From NCBI GenBank assembly GCA_026225945.1, contig JAMJFZ010004031.1, forward strand, positions 9,126,001 through 9,190,000: a stretch of DNA of 64,000 nucleotides, written 5' to 3'. This DNA comes from Cricetomys ansorgei (lineage: Eukaryota > Chordata > Mammalia > Rodentia > Nesomyidae). Shown in pieces: positions 11,115 to 21,240 of this stretch; within the stretch, counting starts at the first letter, position 1, and each line of letters opens with the position of its first letter. Position numbers and translations under genes: made by a program. The notes below the pieces were generated by a model, which saw only the letters and a program-made list of their open reading frames with translations, was not told the origin of the DNA and made no database searches.

Positions 11115-11395
11115 AGTGACAACCATCAAGGCTCTCATCTGTTTCACAACTATTTACGGCATGCCACCACAGTGGACAAAGCGTTCAACATCTCTGCCTT
11201 CCTGGTGTTTTTATTCTGGGAGGAAGCAAAAAATAAAAAGGGTAGACAATAGTTAGTAAGGTTTTTAGCTTTTAAAAGTTAGTTTTTGCTAACAGTTGCT
11301 GTCCCAGCTGGAGACTAATGACATGTTCATCAAGTAACTGAGAAAAAGTTAATAATGGGCAGAGCTCAAGGAAGGCATCAAGGAACAGTGCTGAG
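11115..11395 (+). mobile_element. Probable ancient mammalian repeat
   Basis: A series of short blocks (cagtggacaaagcgttcaac, a degenerate 'ctgccttcctggtgttttta', then aaggaaggcatcaaggaac) in the order seen in a mammal-wide repeat also suspected at 21.9, 30.3, 52.0 and 61.6 kb. I cannot assign the family name. Confidence 0.35.
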
Positions 11396-11399
11396 CCCT

Positions 11400-12074
11400 A
11401 TTCTTAACTCCAGTCCATGGGGCAAAAGCAGGGGCAGTTAGAGCTGCTGGGGCAAGGTTGACTATGGTTTTCATTAGAGACACAGTCCCCTAGGGGCATG
11501 CTGATGGACACAGGGGTCTAAGGTCGCCCAGCATATTCTCCTCCCTTCTTCTGTCCCTGCTTTCCACTCGCCAAGGCCCAGGGGAGACAGAAGCAGAGCA
11601 GAAAAAGAGTAGTGAGCCTGGAGAAACAAGATTATCCTTCAGCCTCTGTGCTGGGAACAAGCGGCAGTGACAAACACCAGGAAGAGGCAACCTCAGGAGA
11701 GGGTCAGGGCAGGAGGCAGGAGAAGGTGGAGGCAGGAGAAGGTGTAGGCAGGAGGCAGCAGATGTGATGTCAGGAGGCAGCCAGCACGCGCATGTGTTTG
11801 CTGTCTCTCCTCTGCTGTTCTGCCTTTTCCTCATCCTGCTTTCCCATGCACGGTCTCGTGCCCTCCACCATGTCCTTTACTTCTGTGTGCCTCTTCTACA
11901 TCCTCTCTGGATCCCCTCCAAGTCCCTAGGAGCCACAGCAAACCAGGGCAGCATTGTGTGGCCCGCAGGGGTTCTCTGTGCTCTGCTTACCTCACAGATG
12001 GGACAATTCCTTGTATGAACATACTGTTTCAGAAAAGAGAGTCATTTTAAGAAAGTAACACAGAAGATCTCTGC
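11400..12074. other. Unique DNA with a small GGCAGGA minisatellite
   Basis: No gene is recognised. At 11695-11760 the sequence repeats a ggaggcaggagaaggt-type unit about three times. Confidence 0.45.
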
Positions 12075-12604
12075 ACACCTCACATCTAACTTTTTTATTA
12101 TTAATATGTGACACAATCGTAGGACATGCATCATAACTAGTGGACTAATAATACATTATTAACTGAGGTCCATATTTAATTCTAATTTTTTTCCTCTGTA
12201 GATCTTCTTGGGTTTTACCATTAGCTGGATTTGTCTACATGTGCACGCTCCCTTATCCATACCTGGCTGTCCATTTTCTCTATTTCCAGGCTTTCAAAGA
12301 CTAATAGAAAAATGTCCCTGAAAGGGTTTAAGATAGGGGGAAATGCCTTCCCAAGTACGGCCATTAACAGTACTCTTCAGTCTCCTCCCCGCCCACAGGG
12401 AAATGACCATCAAGCTTATCAGCAGGATTCTTCCTTCCCCAGCATACCAGGAGCCACCCTGTCCCAAGGGGCTAGTCCAAGGGCACAGGTTGACCACAAC
12501 CCCCCCATCCCGCGCGCTCGAAACTCCCTACCAATTAGTCTAACATAGAGAGCTCGAAGCCAATCAGCTGCACGAGCCCCCATCCCCAGACCCCTTTGCC
12601 CTAA

Positions 12605-12615
12605 CCTGATAAAAG
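12605..12615 (+). promoter_or_regulatory. TATA-like box in solo LTR
   Basis: tgataaaagg lies about 45-75 bp downstream of two CCAAT-like motifs and about 160 bp upstream of the LTR poly(A) signal, the usual spacing of a retroviral U3 promoter. Activity is not shown. Confidence 0.55.
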
Positions 12616-12768
12616 GGCTGGGAGGGAAGGGATCGGGCCCGCCATGCTCATCTCCTGCGTGGGATAGGCGGGACCCGGAGGCGCGCCGGTAATGCCTCAA
12701 AAAGCTTCACCATTTGCTCCTTGGGGCCGCTTCTATCCTGCGTGTTAGAACGGTCCCAGTGCACTGGA

Positions 12769-12774
12769 ATAAAT
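12769..12774 (+). terminator. LTR polyadenylation signal
   Basis: AATAAA in the R region of the solo LTR, followed by cctcttgc, the context conserved in gammaretroviral LTRs. Confidence 0.75.
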
Positions 12775-12881
12775 CCTCTTGCTATTTGCATCGATATCCC
12801 GTCTGTGAGTCTTTGTGGGGATGTGGCGTTCCGGTTTGGACCCTGGGGGTCCCAGTTTGGATCCCTGAAGTCCATCATCCC

Positions 12882-13370
12882 AAGTCAGGTGAATGAAGAC
12901 TCTAGAGAGCAAACATATCCAAGCATCAGACACATAGAAAGCGGTTGGCAAATGACATGCTCAGTAGCTTCCTCCTGGCTGCTGTGGTTGGGGTATGAGG
13001 TACCCTCTCCTGTAATAATTCTTTATATTGATGACACAGTTTAGATGCAGGGTGAGTTTTAGCAAGGATTTATTTCTTGTTGGGGAGGGGAAGGGGCTCT
13101 GAGTGTGAGGTAGAACAGGATTCTGTGGACATAGAGAAAGGGGGAGAAGAGAGAGAGAGAAGAGAGAGGAGAGACACAGAAGGGCAGAGAGAGAGAGAGA
13201 GATGACTATATCACTAAGAGTTCCCTTAGACTTTCATTCAGCTTCCCTTGATGTTAATATCCTACATAGGGCTACACAGAGAAACCTTGTCTAGAAAAAT
13301 ATACATAGGATCATATATCTCTCCATATATCTATATATCTGTGTATTCCTATCTATGCGTATGTGTGTAC

Positions 13371-13402
<32 letters not shown>

Positions 13403-13454
13403 CTTTCATAGCCAGGACTCTATTACAAACCCTGAGAGATTGCATTGATATGAA
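12882..13454. other. Unassigned DNA with GA-rich and TA/TG-rich tracts
   Basis: A purine-rich segment lies at about 13075-13205 ((GA)n at 13145-13203), a B1 3'-end fragment (gggctacacagagaaacctt) at 13268-13290, and an AT/TG microsatellite at 13315-13402. Otherwise nothing is recognised. It interrupts the old L1. Confidence 0.5.
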
Positions 13455-13616
13455 ACTGTATTTGTTGTTGCTGTCTTCCAGTGTGAGGGATCAAACCTAA
13501 GGATTTATACAAGCTTTAGACCTTGCAGCTATGTAGCTTAGGCTGGCCTTGAACTTAGGATTTTCTTCCCTGGGCCTCCTAAATGCTAGGGTCATAGATG
13601 TGTGCTACCTACCTAG
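13455..13616 (-). mobile_element. B1-like/RSINE SINE
   Basis: Reverse copy with a poorly preserved start, then tagcttaggctggccttgaa, ctcctaaatgctagggtcat and tgtgtgctacc. It may be a B1 monomer or an ID-B1 hybrid. Confidence 0.6.
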
Positions 13617-13938
13617 GTGATGTAAAACTATTAACTACAGACTATTGACCTTGCCAGTCTTCCCATTCACATCCTTCTGTCAGTCTCAGACTCCACCCAG
13701 GACACCACACAGGATTTAGTTGTGTCCTTACTCTTTCTTCTTGGGTCTGCTAGTTTCTCAGGCTCTCCTCGTTTCTAAAACCTAGAGGGGAAATGCCCTT
13801 TCTTGGCAACACATCGGGGTGCAAGATATCAGCATGACAGATTTTGATCTTGACAACTCACTTAAACTGGAGTCTGTAGGGTACCAAATTTTACAACTCT
13901 GAAGTTACTAATACTCCCTCTCTCCCCCTCTGTGGTCA

Positions 13939-14008
13939 TGGGGGATGGAGCCAAGGGCCTTACACATATTAGGCAAGTGCTCTTTCACCAAGCTACAACC
14001 CCAGCCAT
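13939..14008 (-). mobile_element. ID element fragment
   Basis: Reverse of the ID (BC1-tRNA derived) consensus: agggccttacacatattagg, caagtgctctttcaccaagc and acaaccccagcc. Confidence 0.65.
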
Positions 14009-14102
14009 TTAACTTTCTTGCTCCATGCTCTATTTTTTACAAGTAAACCACCAAGTTCATTTTCTACTCCAAGGAGATGGAACTAAGCTCCTATTCTGAA
14101 GA

Positions 14103-14278
14103 AGAGAGTGGTAAGATGGCTCAGCGGGTAAAGGTGCTTGCTAGCAAGCCTAACTACCTGAGTTCCATCTCCAGGACCTACTTGGTGGAAGGAGAGAACC
14201 AACTTCCACAAATAGTCCTCTGACTTATACATGTGTGCGTGTGCACACACACACACACACAATAAATAAAACAAAAAC
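14103..14278 (+). mobile_element. B2-type SINE
   Basis: Forward copy of the subfamily with ggtgcttgctagcaagcc, tgagttccatctccaggacc and ggaaggagagaaccaact. A (CA)n run at 14238-14262 is followed by aataaataaaac. Confidence 0.88.
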
Positions 14279-14635
14279 AGACATACTTTGAATCCACAGG
14301 AGTGACTAATATTTTACTATAGATACTTTGAGGCTTACACAGCATTTCTGCTTTTCCCTAAAGTGTCACTGCTAATTTTAGAATGCATGTGTGAATTCTG
14401 CCCACAGCAGTGGATGCTGTGCCATTCAAGCGGTGATCTTCCCATCCCTTCCACATTTGTAATCCGGAGGAATATGCTCTCTCTTCTACTCATTCACTTG
14501 CTTACCCAGGCATTTATTTATATCAATAAGTACTGACGGATAATTATTTTATCCTTTGGGCTGCAATCCATTACTATCCTTATTTTATTGCTCGCTTTGA
14601 ACATTTGAGAGCTTTTTCAGGTTTGCTCCTGTGGT

Positions 14636-14795
14636 CTTTTGTTTTGGTTTATTGAGACAAGGTGTCACTCTATAGTCCAGGCTAGACCAATTTTGCTACG
14701 CAGCCCATGCTGGCTTTGAACCTACAGGACTCCTCTTTTCCTTGGCCTCCAAATGTTAGGATTATAGTTATGAACCACCATACCCTGCTTCCCTT
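14636..14795 (-). mobile_element. B1-like SINE with internal duplication
   Basis: Reverse 7SL-type text (attgagacaaggtgtcactc, ggcctccaaatgttaggatt) with the gcaggctagac/gcccatgctggc segment present twice, as in the B1 family with a quasi-dimer or in PB1D types. Confidence 0.65.
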
Positions 14796-14837
14796 GACCT
14801 ATAATGTAGCTTCATCCATTAAAAAAAAATTGTTTTT

Positions 14838-14838
<1 letters not shown>

Positions 14839-14877
<39 letters not shown>
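14839..14877. repeat. (TG)n microsatellite
   Basis: About 19 uninterrupted TG units. Confidence 0.97.
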
Positions 14878-14878
<1 letters not shown>

Positions 14879-15084
14879 CACAGCTTTACTTTCTGTCAGA
14901 ATGAAATTTGCCAGGCCCATCATGTGTTTTCAGACCCTGCTGTCCTAATCTTAGAATGTCTCATTTCTCAGAGGACCTCCCAGGGCATTGAAAAATGCCC
15001 TGCTGCTGTGCTAGTGAGTTTGTTTAAACCCCGGATCAGACTCTTTTCTTAGGAGCAGTAGTCGCAGTGGTAGAGAGTCCAATT

Positions 15085-15230
15085 GTCCCTGTTCCTAGCA
15101 CATAAAAGTTATGTAACATTGGACAACTTATCTATGTAAGCCCGAACGTCCTCTGTGTAAAATGTGGAATTGTACTAGCACTCTTCATGGGGTGCCTGTG
15201 AGGATTAAACATGAACACAGGTGAAGCCAG
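15085..15230 (+). mobile_element. MIR SINE
   Basis: Forward MIR: aacattggacaacttatcta, gtgtaaaatgtggaattgta and gtgcctgtgaggattaaaca, the 3' half of the core. Confidence 0.75.
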
Positions 15231-15855
15231 CCTCATGCTTGTCACAGTGAGACAGGACAAAAAGAGACAAGGAGGGAGAGGGGCCCCTCACCCCAGAGTC
15301 TGACTGAAGCCTCTCACCAGCTAGGAAACAAAAGCCTCAGCACGATCAGCTGGTACGGCCCCGGGTATGGTTAATATTCCTTCCATTCGCAGACATTTAT
15401 GAGAAAATAGCTATCATCCAAACTGTTTACTGTAAAGATAGCCCGCTTTCCCAGAACCCATAGGGCTGGGCGCTTACTTCAATGATTTTAGTTTTAACAG
15501 ATGCCCCTAGAAACCACCATTGATAAGACAGAGACTTTAAATCCCTAATCAGATTGTTGTCAAAACGAGGAGCCTGCTTCTCCCCAAGCTGCCTTTCCTC
15601 CCAATCCTCATGCTTAAGCCCATGTTAAAATAGCTTTAAAGTTCCAACTCTACTTCTTAAACTGGCTGGTCCTGAAACTCTTTTCAGTGTCCACAAATCC
15701 TGGCTTGGCTCAAGGCAAGGTCCTTAAAACCCTAAGGGACTCCAGGATCTGTTAAGGCTGACAGTGGGAGCTGTATCTCCTCTCCCTCAGAAGTCCACTG
15801 ATGGGAATGAAGGCGCCATTCGTTCTGGTGTTACATGGGCTCTCGGGGCAAACTG
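15231..15855. other. Unique, possibly conserved non-coding DNA
   Basis: No repeat is recognised. The block around 15345-15560 is AT/GC balanced and free of simple sequence, and resembles conserved non-coding DNA, but I cannot test conservation. Confidence 0.35.
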
Positions 15856-15859
15856 GCTG

Positions 15860-16012
15860 CTGTGTATCATCAGTGAAACTCTGCCTCGGTGTCTCATCTG
15901 AAAAGTAAGCTCACCCAAGATCAAGTCGGTGTAGACAAAGTACTCAGCACGATTTGGCATACAAGAAGCACTTACTGTTACCGATTACTGTTTCTGTAAT
16001 TATTACTACTAT
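15860..16012 (+). mobile_element. MIR SINE
   Basis: Forward MIR 3' half: cggtgtctcatctgaaaagt, agtactcagcacgatttggc and acaagaagcacttactgtta. Confidence 0.6.
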
Positions 16013-16080
16013 TGAAGACAAAATCTCTAGCTCTTTTGATGTTACTATCTAATTTCTTTCCATAAGAAGCTATGAAGTTT

Positions 16081-16302
16081 AAGAGGCTGAAAAGATGGCT
16101 CAGCAGTAAGAGCACTTACTGCTCTTGCAGAGGCTCAGGGTTGAGTTCCCACCAGCCTCTTGGCAGCTCACAAGAACCAAAACTCCAGTTCCAGGGGACC
16201 TGATATCCTCTTCTGGCCTCTGCAGGTATTGCATGCTGATGTTACACTTACATGCAGGCAAAATTCTCATATGCATACAATAAAAATAAATAAACCTTAA
16301 AA
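16081..16302 (+). mobile_element. B2 SINE
   Basis: Forward B2: gaggctgaaaagatggctca, agagcacttactgctcttgc, aactccagttccaggggacc, ending with ataaaaataaataaacctt. Confidence 0.95.
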
Positions 16303-16404
16303 ACATCTCTGAAGCCCAAAGGTATAGCTGGTTAACATCATGTGGTTTCAGTCTTTAGGGGAAAGGATATCAAATCCAAACTCATGACTACTTTGATCAC
16401 TCTA

Positions 16405-16504
16405 TGTGTGTGTGTGTGCGCGCGCGTGGGGGGTATGGAATGTGTATATGGTGTGTGTGTGTGCGTGTGTGTGCAATGTGTATATGGTATATGTGTTTGC
16501 GTGC
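16405..16504. repeat. (TG)n/(CG)n purine-pyrimidine alternating tract
   Basis: TG repeats run into a pure CG stretch at 16418-16426 and are followed by further TG blocks to about 16504. The alternating purine-pyrimidine run is prone to Z-DNA. Confidence 0.9.
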
Positions 16505-16554
16505 AGGGGCCACGCAGAGGCAGGAGGCACATCCGGTGTTCTGCTCTTATCACA

Positions 16555-16795
16555 CCCACCTTATTTCCTTGAGGCAGGGAACTCACAGGGAACTCCCACT
16601 GAACCTGGTTTATAACTGCTTTATAATTGGGCTGGTCTATAACAAGCCCAAGCAATCCACCTGTCTCTGCACTCCCAGCACTGGGGTGACAAGTGCATGG
16701 GCAGTCAGGCTGAGCTTTTTAAGTGGGTGCTTGGGATTTGAACTCAGGTCCTCATGTTTGCACAAGTGCTATAACCTGCTATCTCCCAGGCTCCC
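16555..16795 (-). mobile_element. B4 SINE
   Basis: A reverse ID-B1 fusion: the B1-like part contains gcactcccagcactggggtg, and the ID-like part contains gggatttgaactcaggtcct, catgtttgcacaagtgctat and ctatctcccaggctccc. Confidence 0.7.
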
Positions 16796-17140
16796 AGTGC
16801 CATAATCTTTTTGGATGGTTATATTGAGTACTATTTCCTTGGCATTTGTTCTCTTGAGTCATAGTTACTATAAAATAGTGTTTTTCTTTCTGAGTTTGTG
16901 TTATAGTTTTTAGTACTTTTTGTGAAACAAGTTGCTGTAGTCCAGCAGTCATAAACTGGAATCCCAGATAATGTATTTCATTGTTTCACAGGATAAGACT
17001 GAACCCGGGGCGCCTGTTCATGCTAGACCCCCACTCTACCCTGAGCACAGACCCCCACTCTACCAATGAGCACAGTAATGGGTTTTGGTAGCCCCACAAC
17101 TGTTTTCTTAAATGCCTGAACTAGCAAATAATATTAAGAA
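16796..17140. other. Unique DNA with a 25-bp tandem duplication
   Basis: Near 17024-17074 the unit cagacccccactctacc..gagca occurs twice in tandem. It resembles an ID head but is too short to assign. Confidence 0.4.
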
Positions 17141-17143
17141 ATC

Positions 17144-17283
17144 AGGTGGCACACGCCTTTAGTCCCAGCACTCAGGATGCAGGGGCGGGTGGATCTCTGA
17201 GTTCAAGGCCAGCCAGGTCTATAAAGTAAGTTCCAAGACAGCCAGGGCTACACAGAGAGACTCTGTCTTGAAACCCTCCTCAC
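17144..17283 (+). mobile_element. B1 SINE
   Basis: Forward B1: aggtggcacacgcctttagt, cccagcactcaggatgcagg, tctgagttcaaggccagcca, ggctacacagagagactctg. Confidence 0.95.
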
Positions 17284-17469
17284 TCCCCAAATAAAATTAA
17301 AAATCAGATAATCTCACAAAAAAAAAACCCTCAAATTTTTGTCTTTTCTTTAAACACTGATGAACACAGTAAACTGACCATGCATGTCAACAGTCAGAAC
17401 ATTCCCCTTTGGACCTGGCCATCTTCTTCAGTTCTCCACAGTTCCTGCCTTGCACCTATGTGTTAACAA

Positions 17470-17880
17470 CCTGGCCACTGAGAGCTCTTGAGAACAGGCC
17501 TTCCCTGATTGCATTTTGTCATTATTTGTGTCTGTTTCGACCCAGTCTAGGAATTCATTTTCATTCTTTTTTTTTAACCTTTTTTTAAGATTTATTTATT
17601 TTTATTTTATGTGTATGAATATTTTGCCTGTGTGCATGTGTGTGCACCAGTGCAGGCCTGGTGGGTTCTCTGGAACTGGGGTTCCAGGTGGTTGTGAGCC
17701 ACCATACGGGTACCGGGAATCCAACCATGGTTCTCTGCAGGAGCACAAAGGCTCTTAACCACTGAGCCTTCTCTACTGTGCGTACTTGCTTTGCTTGTCT
17801 GTGAACATGTTTCCCAGTGCCTGGAACAAAGACATTGGATACATTTGGCTTAATGGATCTATGAAGTTCAGTTCTTCACA
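17470..17880 (+). mobile_element. L2-type LINE 3' end split by a B2
   Basis: A degenerate L2 3' end surrounds the SINE: aacaggccttccctgattgc upstream, and cccagtgcctggaacaaaga followed by a degraded 'gaatgaat'-like tail downstream. The call is tentative because the match is short. Confidence 0.4.
17575..17776 (-). mobile_element. B2/B3-type SINE
   Basis: Reverse copy: aagatttatttatttttatt at the tail, gtgcaccagtgcaggcc, ggtggttgtgagccaccata, and aaccactgagccttctct at the head. Confidence 0.92.
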
Positions 17881-18520
17881 AATATTCTGAAGGGGTCTCA
17901 GAGTCCTCACAGAACAGATCCAAACCCCAAATACCAGATGCTCGGCGCCAAGAAGATCTCGGATTGGCCGTGAGGGTCATGGGGTACTGTGACAGGGTTT
18001 CTGAGAGCTAGGTCTTCATGTGGGGACAATCTTGGGGTTATGTGGGGGATGGAGTTGGGACCAACATATTCCACAAGTAGGGAGATTGACATTGTAGTAT
18101 TTTGCCTCCGGCCTGAAAGCTTAGAAGCCCTGAGTAAGAGCTGCTGGTGAGGACAGTGGTAGAGGGTCGGCACGGTGATGGGCCCTGAAGCAGGCTTGTT
18201 CAGAGTTACAGTGCACACATACCCAAGGCTCTGTAAGAAACCAAGAACCTGTTACCCAGCTCAACCAAGTGTTTCCTAATCGTTTCCTTTCTTGTTTTTT
18301 TGACACCCAGTGCATTTTAGTAAAAAGTGGCAAGCTGTATTTTAATGACAGTGAGCTAACAGTATTCTGGTTTAAGGCAATTTTTCCAGTGTTTTTGGAC
18401 AGTCTGGTGGACTCCTGTTCTCTCCTGGCATCCAAACTAGTTTGGGGTCCACTTCGTGAGGCAAAGTCCCGTTGCTTTTCTGTTTTTCATCTGTATGCTA
18501 TTAATCATTAGTTATGGAAT
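17881..18520. other. Unique non-coding DNA
   Basis: Two overlapping minus frames of just over 100 codons (17907-18218 and 18121-18435) show no recognised domain. No repeat is seen. Confidence 0.4.
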
Positions 18521-18524
18521 ACAC

Positions 18525-18645
18525 TCTCAGTTTCCCTCACGGCAACTCTAAGTATGGGAATCATTCTGTGTTATAGAAGAAGAAATGTACTGGGAAAGTC
18601 AGTTACTTACTTTGGGTGCAATGATAGCCAGTGAATGAAAAAATA
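18525..18645 (-). mobile_element. MIR SINE
   Basis: Reverse MIR: ccctcacggcaactctaagt, tgttatagaagaagaaatgt, agtcagttacttactttggg. Confidence 0.55.
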
Positions 18646-18659
18646 AAATGGAAAAGAAC

Positions 18660-19075
18660 ATGACTGCCCCAAGGTATGGTGGAGGAGGAGGTTTATTGTA
18701 TATTAAAGGGTAAACATAATAGATAGGAGGAAGAGCATAGTCAGGGGCGGAGACCTCTTAGGGAGCCCAAGGTCAGATTTGACCAGACTGAGCTGCCAGC
18801 CGATGTGAGGAGAGTGGGGAGGAGAGAGGAGAAAGAGGGGGACCTGGAGAGACCAAGAAGCCATGAGAGAGGTTATGAGAGAGTAACCAAATGGCTAGAA
18901 TTACATAGGGAAGAGCAGCCCAGCCCCCCCGCTGGGGTATTCAGGGTAGCATGCAGGGTATGCAAGCCAGAAGGACCCTGTAACAGGTAGGGGCAGAGGG
19001 ATGCTGGGAGAACCTGGTGGCCAGGTTCACTTTAATGTGTTAAATAGGTATCTCAGCCAATAGTTTGTGAGTTTG
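18660..19075 (-). mobile_element. Possible LTR-like, purine-rich repeat
   Basis: A reversed poly(A)-signal-like tttattgt lies at the left end, followed by 200 bp of GA-rich sequence (gaggagaaagagggggacct). This resembles the U5-to-U3 order of a rodent ERV LTR on the minus strand, but I do not recognise the family and saw no target duplication. Confidence 0.3.
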
Positions 19076-19130
19076 AGACTTAAGAGCCAGACATAAAGCA
19101 CCCTATTCTCCTGGTGATTTCTACTGTACA

Positions 19131-19206
19131 CGTGTGTGTGTGTGTGTGTGTGTTTGTGTGTGTGTGTTTGTCTGTGTATGTATGTATGTGTGTGTGTGTG
19201 TGTGTG
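19131..19206. repeat. (TG)n microsatellite
   Basis: Interrupted TG repeat with tttg and tatgtatg variants. Confidence 0.95.
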
Positions 19207-19329
19207 GAGGGTGTTTCTTTGATCATGTTATCTAGGTTTCTTAAGTCAGGATGTTGGCTGTAAACTCTAGATTCGGGATTGTATCCCACACCCCTCAAAC
19301 TAGCAGTCAGACTCTGTTACTGTCTCATG

Positions 19330-19840
19330 AAGCCTTGAGGACGCCCAGGGAACAGTGCCGTCCACGGTCACGCAGGGGCGTCGTGGGGCACACAGAAGCA
19401 CCCCCCAGAAATCCTTGGCACTGTGCAGCGGGGTCTGACTCCATCTCCCCTTGCCCAGGGTCTTTCTGGCTCTTTCCGCGCCCGCCCAGCCGCATCGCGT
19501 TTCTCCGGGAAGCTGCAACCCTGCCGCAGATACCCCACTGGCTGGAAGGAGCCCTTCGAGTGCGTGGCTCACCTCCCACAAGGCCTGCTCTCAGCGTGTT
19601 AGCGGCCTGGGGGTGTGCCTGGGCTCCACCAGTCAGTCCCCGGAAGGCGCGGCCCTGACCCCGCTGCCCTCCCAGCCCGGCGCCCCGGGGTGGGGCAAGA
19701 CCCAGGGAGGACCGCGCCTAGAACCCGGCTGCTGGCGTCAATCCTGTCCGGTGCACACTGCGGGTGAGTGGGGGGGTGGGGGTAGGGGGTGGGGCGGAGC
19801 CCGCTGGGCAGTCCGCTGAGGTCAGACCCCGCCTTTGATC
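19330..19840 (+). promoter_or_regulatory. CpG island, candidate promoter
   Basis: About 510 bp with 36 CpG dinucleotides by hand count, GC content above 60% and an observed/expected CpG ratio I estimate near 0.65. The rest of the window is strongly CpG-depleted apart from the solo LTR. There is no TATA box. GC-box-like ggggcggagc lies at 19791. A plus-strand splice-donor match, CGG/GTGAGT, sits at 19764, so an upstream non-coding first exon is plausible. A minus-strand donor match (GAG/GTGAGC, reading down from 19572) means a bidirectional or minus promoter cannot be excluded. No open frame here encodes a recognised protein. Confidence 0.6.
19600..19763 (+). other. Candidate first exon (3' part) ending at a splice-donor match
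   Basis: GC-rich sequence immediately upstream of gtgagtgggg inside the CpG island. The transcription start is unknown, and the left limit given here is arbitrary. I infer the exon from context only. Confidence 0.25.
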
Positions 19841-20394
19841 TGAAAGCTCTAGAAGGTCAGATTCCTTCACCAACCCCTCCAAGGAGTTCCTTCTGAAAAT
19901 GGACCTTACTTCACACCAAAGGAAGGGGAGTGGGGACTATGTGCGCCCTGGTGTGAGCTGGAGTGAACACCCAAGAAGGAGGAGGGTATCCGGTCCAGGC
20001 ACCTCTCTCCCCAAACTTCCATACTGGGGGTGTGAAGTTTGGGCTACCTTCAAAGAAAGGCTGACTGCTCTACAGCAGTAGAGCACAAGACCTGTGATCC
20101 TCGTGCAGCCCTCTCTGGCAAAGTGACAAGTGCTGACGTTGTTACCACGCTCCAGAGAGACACTTCGCCTTCCGTTCCTGCCCTGCCCGTGGACATACTG
20201 AGATTTACTGGTAAAAAGAGACCCCGCTGTGAGTGTTCTTTCTTCTTACCTCTCACCCACTGTTTCTGAGATCAGACTGCAGACTTGGAAGTTTGTTTCT
20301 GCTGACACAGGACTGAATTCCACCCCACCCAACCCCCCCAGGCCTTTGGACATCACCTAGAAGTCAAGGTTAACAGCCCAACTCTGGAGAAAGA
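19841..20394. other. Unique DNA downstream of the CpG island
   Basis: No repeat is recognised. If the plus-strand promoter is real, this is the start of intron 1. Confidence 0.4.
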
Positions 20395-20555
20395 CTTTCA
20401 GAGTCAGATCGGAGCTCCGGCTCAGACTGGTTCTCAGACTTCCTGGAAGTTACTACTCCTCTCTACCAGTTTCCGCCGCTCTCAAGTAGGGAGAATGAAA
20501 AACAGTGCATACCTCACAAGCTTGAGTAATGGTTAACTGAAATGATTCACGTAGA
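20395..20555 (+). mobile_element. MIR SINE
   Basis: Forward MIR: gagctccggctcagactggt, ctaccagtttccgccgctct, gtgcatacctcacaagcttg and a degenerate taactgaaatgattcacg. Confidence 0.65.
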
Positions 20556-20576
20556 GTTTATTGGGTGGTTTAGACT

Positions 20577-20938
20577 CTTTTGCAATGCCATAACAGTGTG
20601 ACGGGGTAATTTATAAGAGAAGAGAGGCTTATTTAGCTCAAGGTCTGAAGTCTGCGAATCCCAGGAGCATGGCAAGGGACTGCAAGCTGTGTTACCCCAT
20701 AGCAGAAAGTAGAAGAACAAGAGAGAGAGAGAGAGAGAGTGGAGGGCAGCAGAGCCAGACTCACTTTCATAACAAAACACTTTGTGGTTTGTGGATTAAT
20801 AAGGGCATTAATCCATTCATAAGAGCAGAGCCCCCCTTCCTCCCAATCTCTTGTTTGGCTCCACCTCCTAAGACTGAATGTTTAAGAAAAGCTCGCAGTT
20901 ACCTAGAGAGAGGTTTTATGGGAATTTCAGAGTTATAG
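20577..20938 (-). mobile_element. MLT1/MST-type MaLR LTR
   Basis: Reverse MaLR landmarks: ggtaatttataagagaagag, aggcttatttagctcaaggt, aagggcattaatccattcat, aagagcagagcccccctt and ctccacctcctaagactgaa. A (GA)n run lies at 20717-20740. Confidence 0.75.
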
Positions 20939-21198
20939 ACAATTCCTTATGGGGCAGGGTGAGTAAGTTGATAAAACAATATATGAAGTGGCTTGTCAGT
21001 TTAGACTCTAAATTTTAGAGGCATGCAAATGCATGTGTAGAAATCACAAGAATAAAGTTCAAAAAATAAAATTGAAAGAGAGCAGGTCCATTATTATAGT
21101 TGCTGCCTCCGTCTAGGAGAATTGTGACTGATTTTCCCCCTTCTGTTTTATCATTTCTGTTCCTTTCCGAAACATACTTCAAATGTTGCTTTTGAAAA

Positions 21199-21240
21199 AA
21201 AAAAATATATATATATATGTATATATATATATAATTTTTG
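21199..21240. repeat. (A)n(TA)n palindromic tract
   Basis: An A-run, then alternating TA, ending in a T-run. It is self-complementary over about 40 bp. Confidence 0.9.

Larger units (their letters stand above)
12319..12877 (+). mobile_element. Solo LTR of a gammaretrovirus-type (class I) endogenous retrovirus
   Basis: The 559-bp element begins TGAAAGGG and ends CATCA, with a perfect 4-bp target duplication TCCC at 12315-12318 and 12878-12881. U3 has two CCAAT-type boxes (about 12531 and 12560) and a TATA-like tgataaaagg near 12607. R/U5 has AATAAA at 12769 followed by cctcttgctatttgcatc, which is characteristic of murine-leukaemia-type LTRs. CpGs are frequent, implying a relatively recent insertion. 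No coding region remains, so recombination between two LTRs removed the body. Confidence 0.9.
12075..14640. mobile_element. Ancient L1 (L1M-type) in several pieces
   Basis: Three blocks match one old L1 in the correct order: 12085-12318 (atatgtgacacaatcgtag, gaggtccatatttaattct), 13621-13930 (ccaggacaccacacaggatt, agttgtgtccttac, gctagtttctcaggct) and 14290-14640 (gatactttgaggcttacaca, gcatttatttatatcaataa, tttgggctgcaatcca, gagctttttcaggtttgctc). A retroviral LTR, B1-like, ID and B2 copies lie between them. I did not determine orientation. Confidence 0.7.

Noticed and set aside
12231..12700. Overlapping open frames of 66-105 codons around 12.2-12.7 kb as a retroviral protein
   Set aside because: They lie within a solo LTR, which is regulatory DNA. 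No gag, pol or env sequence flanks it.
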